64,000 bases of DNA. Source: Morella rubra (lineage: Eukaryota > Streptophyta > Magnoliopsida > Fagales > Myricaceae). The position numbers and the translations under genes are program-made. Shown here piece after piece: positions 60,544-64,000 of this stretch; the first letter of the stretch is position 1, and each line of letters opens with the position of its first letter. The notes beneath the pieces are model-generated. The model was not told where the DNA came from. It made no database searches and saw nothing but the letters and a program-made list of their open reading frames with translations. Location: the NCBI GenBank assembly GCA_003952965.2, contig CM025856.1, forward strand, positions 28,744,011 through 28,808,010, read 5' to 3'.

Positions 60544-61624
60544 GTATTGCAGACTTGGATGCTTAGCTTTGTTTAGACGAAGCTACTGGGAATGAATGTT
60601 AATTAGTGTGCTTGGACTTCAGTATGACATTTAAAATCGGGCGACGCCCTCAGCTTCTACTCTTGGATTTGGATAAGTTCCTTTCTATCTTTAATTTTGT
60701 GTCGGATATTTTTGTCTTTATGCAGAATATGTAGTTTCATTATAGGAGAGCTTAAGCATTATGAATTTCTTAAGAACAGTTCAATGAGAGCGTTGCTAAA
60801 GATCTATGCTTTTTGTTTTTGTGGTGTTGAGGTGTCATCTGGTCCTGCTTCATTGTTGATGTGCTTCTGCACTCCCCTGGATTTCGTTCTTCATTGCTCA
60901 CTGGGATCTTCAATTCTGAATGGTTGTGGGTCCCAGCCTGCTACTTCTGTAGATGCTTCTATTTGTTTGAATCTCTCCAGTTGTGATGTGCGTCCCTCTC
61001 TTGTGGCGTTTCTTTTATTTAACTTAAGAGGATTGAAGAGCTGCATCAAACACTTCTGGCAGGTATTTATATCTGTTCTGCAGAAGTTGGGGTTTCCCAT
61101 GGTTCTCCTTGAGCAAGAAGAGTTTATTTCCTTTTGTGGGTTATCTGTGTGGATTTTCATAACGAAAATGTGTGGTTCAAAAGAAAGATTTTTTTTTTTT
61201 TTTTGGGGGGGGGGTTGGGTTTGTTTAAAAAGACACGTTGGATTAAGATTTTGATTTTGCAAGGGACAGTTAATTTTGAATTTTGCAAATTTATTGGGTT
61301 GCTAATGGCGGTTAAATGCCCAAAACCTTGGCATTCAAATTTAGTTAATGGAGCTTTGAAAAATATTACTGTTCGGTTATCTGAGTGTGGGAGGGGCTTT
61401 GAAGGTAGCCTTGAAAATTTCTTTATTTTACTCCATATGTGCCTGCTTTAATTTCCTTCTCATATTTGTTTGATCTCCTTAATATCTGCTGGGTCATGGG
61501 TAGTTCCCCGGCTGTGCTGTGCTTTGGTGACATTGTCTTAAGCATGTGGTGCGGCTTAGTAAGTGGTGTTGCTAGAAGATCAAGAGCTCCTCCAATTGGA
61601 GAGGACCTGTGGCAACTGGCTTTA

Positions 61625-61851
61625 GAGCTAAAGCAGCTACCTGAATTGGCTTTTAGTGCTAAAGCGGCTTCCTTAGTTGGTCTCATTTTTGCTGGATGAT
61701 TGTTCTTCGAAAATGCTCGGAACTCTAATGATTATGAGCTAAAGCAGCTACCTGATTGGGTTTGGTTTTAAGGGCTAAAGCGGCTTCCATAGTTGGTCTG
61801 GTTTTTGGCGGATGATTAGGCTTCAAAATGCTCGGTACCCTTCATGATTTT
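61625..61851. repeat. Diverged tandem duplication of about 111 bases
   Basis: Units 61,625-61,735 and 61,736-61,851 both run GAGCTAAAGCAGCTACCTGA, GCTAAAGCGGCTTCC, TAGTTGGTCT and AAAATGCTCGG. Each unit also contains the internal pair AGCTAAAGCAGC / GCTAAAGCGGC. Confidence 0.8.
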
Positions 61852-62416
61852 TGTGGTGCATGCATTGTTAACGAGTTCTTTTGCGGATAATTGCTCTACA
61901 TTCGTATGCAAGTAAAGTAGTGCAGTACTTTAATGACTTTTCGGGTACCATCATGCCCCCCCCCCCCAAAAAAAAAAAACTCTTCCAAAGTTAAGTGATT
62001 TTTCTGTTTTGGGTTGGAGATGTCGGGTGAGACTCACTCTCTTAGTAGCTTACTATTGCAGTTTTTGTTTCTTACCGATATTTTAAGACTTTTTTCAGTT
62101 GTAAAATGACTTTACATTCTCACGCTCGGTGTATATGATATCTTTCCGAGTGGATATTTTGTACGAATTCCAGTAGAGGCCTCAGAAAGGGCGTGGAATC
62201 GTTTATAAATAGTTTCCGTTTTCTTTGATTTTGTAAGCTTCTTAGTGGATCATTCAAATTTGAGTAAATCCCTGTTCCTTGTGATGGTTTAATACTCCCC
62301 AGAACCAATAGGGATTAATTTTCCTGGAGTCCTTAAATTGTATTTGCCAGGAAAGAAGAAAATCGTTAGGGTAACAATTTGTCAACCAAAATCCAGACCC
62401 TGAAACTCTGTTTTTT

Positions 62417-62590
62417 AAAGAGTAATGCTTGGTGTCCTTCTTGGGTTCTTTTCAGGTTTTTCTAAGAAGAATCCAACGGCTCAGGATTAATTTTAAAAGT
62501 GAGTCTTATATATTCAGAGATCCTGAGCTATTGGATTCTTTTTAAAAAAATCTGAGAAGAACTCAGGAAGGACATCAAGCATTTCTCTTT
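62417..62590. repeat. 174-bp foldback MITE-like element
   Basis: About 69 bases at the left (AAAGAGTAATGCTTGGTGTC...) and right are reverse complements at roughly 85 percent identity by eye, meeting at CTCAGGAT. The short centre (about 62,488-62,515) is unique. Non-coding; target duplication not resolved. Confidence 0.7.
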
Positions 62591-62656
62591 CCTAAATGGG
62601 ATAAGAGCACAGAAGTATTACAGGAGGACGTAGTCAGATTAGTTTCTCGACACGTT

Positions 62657-62736
62657 TTACTTCTATCATGGCTGGTTTGTGCACAAAACTGAAAAATTAC
62701 TTCTATCATGGCTGGTTTGTGCACAAAACTGAAAAA
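62657..62736. repeat. Perfect 40-bp tandem duplication
   Basis: Units 62,657-62,696 and 62,697-62,736 are identical (TTACTTCTATCATGGCTGGT and on). Perfect identity points to a recent duplication or an assembly artefact. Confidence 0.9.
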
Positions 62737-64000
62737 GCCCACGAGGTTTGGGTACACCGTAAATAGTCTTACGTTCATCCCAGAGTCTTGAAACGAAAAT
62801 AAACAGTTGGGTTCTGGTTAGTGTTAGGATACTTAAACATAAGTTGGAATGGCTGATGTAATACGAGTTTTAGAAATTTGTACATACCTTAAGAAAGGTC
62901 TCTCCTTGTTTTAACCCAATCCGTTGTATCAGATGGGTAGAACTTTCATTCCCATTTGTAGTAGATGGGTAGAACCTGGCCCGCTCCCACTCCTATTGCT
63001 GCCAAATGGCGTGGTGTTAGTCACTCGCTAGGCTGGACTAAGCCATTGCGGATGCACTTATGGAAGTAGTATCGAATATGATTGTGTGGACGAATATTGG
63101 CTATGAGCACCATTTTCTCGGACGCAATTTTAGCGAAGCGTTTTACCCTTGTAGAGGGCAATACGTTCTTCTCCAATTACTTATTAATTTAGTAGTATCA
63201 TCTGTTATTCATTTGGAAAAATGTTGGCATTCTTTCGAGGGTAAGCTTTTCTTTTAGAAGACCGCAGTGTGAATGAAACTTCATAATTAAGTATCTATAT
63301 CATGCCTAAATCGATCAATTAAATTTCAGATCACATTTAATTTGATTGCGTTTTGGCATAAACAAAAGCATTGAATTCTGTAGTTTATTGGGTTTAATCA
63401 GAACATTTGGTTTCTTTTTTTTTTCCTTTTTTTGCCCCGTTGGGATCATGATCTTGGATTCTTAAGATAAGACTCTAAAAACGATGTTATAAAGTTTCAG
63501 TAAGTGATTGTGAAGAACTGAAATATTTTCAATTTGTCTCAGAAAAAAAAAAAGGAAATATTTTCAATTTATGTCGATTTCTAATGTTTCCAGAGAGACT
63601 ATTGGACCAAATTTGTGTCTGTGCTTTGCCTGAAGTCAACTGTCTGGATAGTGGCCTCCGCAGATCCTGCGAGGACTCCATGTGTCTCCCCCACGTGAAA
63701 CATAACAAGTCGACACGTGTATAGTATTCAGTACTGTACATATCAATTTTTGGGTTCTGTTGAAGGGGAGGTTTGTGAAGGAACTGGGTAGGTGCTCTTT
63801 TTAGTGAAATGGGGCTGCAGACAATACTCATGGGATGTTTCATAAGAAATCTCTCTCTGCTTTGATTGACAACACGAATATAATGGCCAGCAATATCTGG
63901 GCTGACTCAGAACCCATTCTTTTTGCATCAATAGCAGAATTAAGTGGTCACTTCCATTTTGCCTTGTTTCCCAAATACGCAGAATCTTTCCTTCTGCTCA

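Larger units (their letters stand above)
60544..64000. other. RSZ22 3' flank and spacer with small duplications
   Basis: The first few hundred bases are the RSZ22 3' UTR. A long plus frame at 60,697-61,254 lacks any known domain and ends in low-complexity sequence. A G-run (61,205-61,213) and a C/A-run (61,956-61,979) are simple sequence. Three duplications are listed separately. Nothing recognisable is seen at 62,780-64,000. Confidence 0.55.

Noticed and set aside
60697-61254. Long open frame downstream of RSZ22
   Set aside because: Begins without a good start context, has no known domain, ends in low-complexity T/G sequence and lies where the 3' UTR and spacer are expected.
63529-63931. 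Minus-strand open frames at the right edge
   Set aside because: No known motif; could be part of a gene beyond the window, but nothing seen supports that.

Overview
The window is nuclear DNA of a dicot flowering plant. The evidence is GT-AG introns, AT-rich gene-poor spacers, plant-only gene families (AFR, group IId WRKY, OXS3-like, RHM, RSZ22) and CT/GA microsatellites near gene starts. The species cannot be named from sequence alone. A woody rosid would fit the spacing and repeats, but that is a guess.

Layout from left to right: the 3' part of an AFR-type F-box/kelch gene (+, open at the left edge); a tiny zinc-ribbon gene with a broken frame (+); a two-exon PTRHD1/PTH2-family gene (-); a two-exon OXS3-like gene with a broken frame (-); about 8.7 kb of AT-rich spacer with an inverted-repeat element; an intronless EXO70G1 exocyst gene (-); a three-exon group IId WRKY gene of the WRKY11/17 type (-); about 9 kb of spacer carrying a retroelement (probably LINE) remnant; an eight-exon gene for a 2,660-residue tail-anchored coiled-coil protein (+); an intronless sarcosine/pipecolate oxidase gene (-); a two-exon trifunctional rhamnose synthase gene, RHM (-); a 5' fragment of a UGT92-type glycosyltransferase (-) beside unclassified repeat-like DNA; and a five-exon RSZ22 splicing-factor gene (+) followed by about 3.4 kb of spacer with small duplications.

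The genes are independent transcription units, not a pathway cluster. What links them is ancestry. From memory of the Arabidopsis map, AFR, OXS3-like, EXO70G1, WRKY11/17, the giant coiled-coil gene, sarcosine oxidase and RSZ22 occur in this order but are divided between two duplicated blocks, around AT2G24540-24590 and AT4G31510-31580. This window appears to hold the undivided ancestral set, with RHM and a UGT fragment added.

The most interesting material is inside the giant coiled-coil protein: three back-to-back 49-residue (seven-heptad) repeats, a duplicated KGK/QRD motif, and about three copies of a 55-65-residue module. Also notable are frame breaks in two small conserved genes only 3.4 kb apart, a non-consensus residue in the WRKY zinc finger, a glycine microsatellite inside the RSZ22 RS domain, and a site II plus telo-box promoter. 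No wholly new multi-gene system was found.
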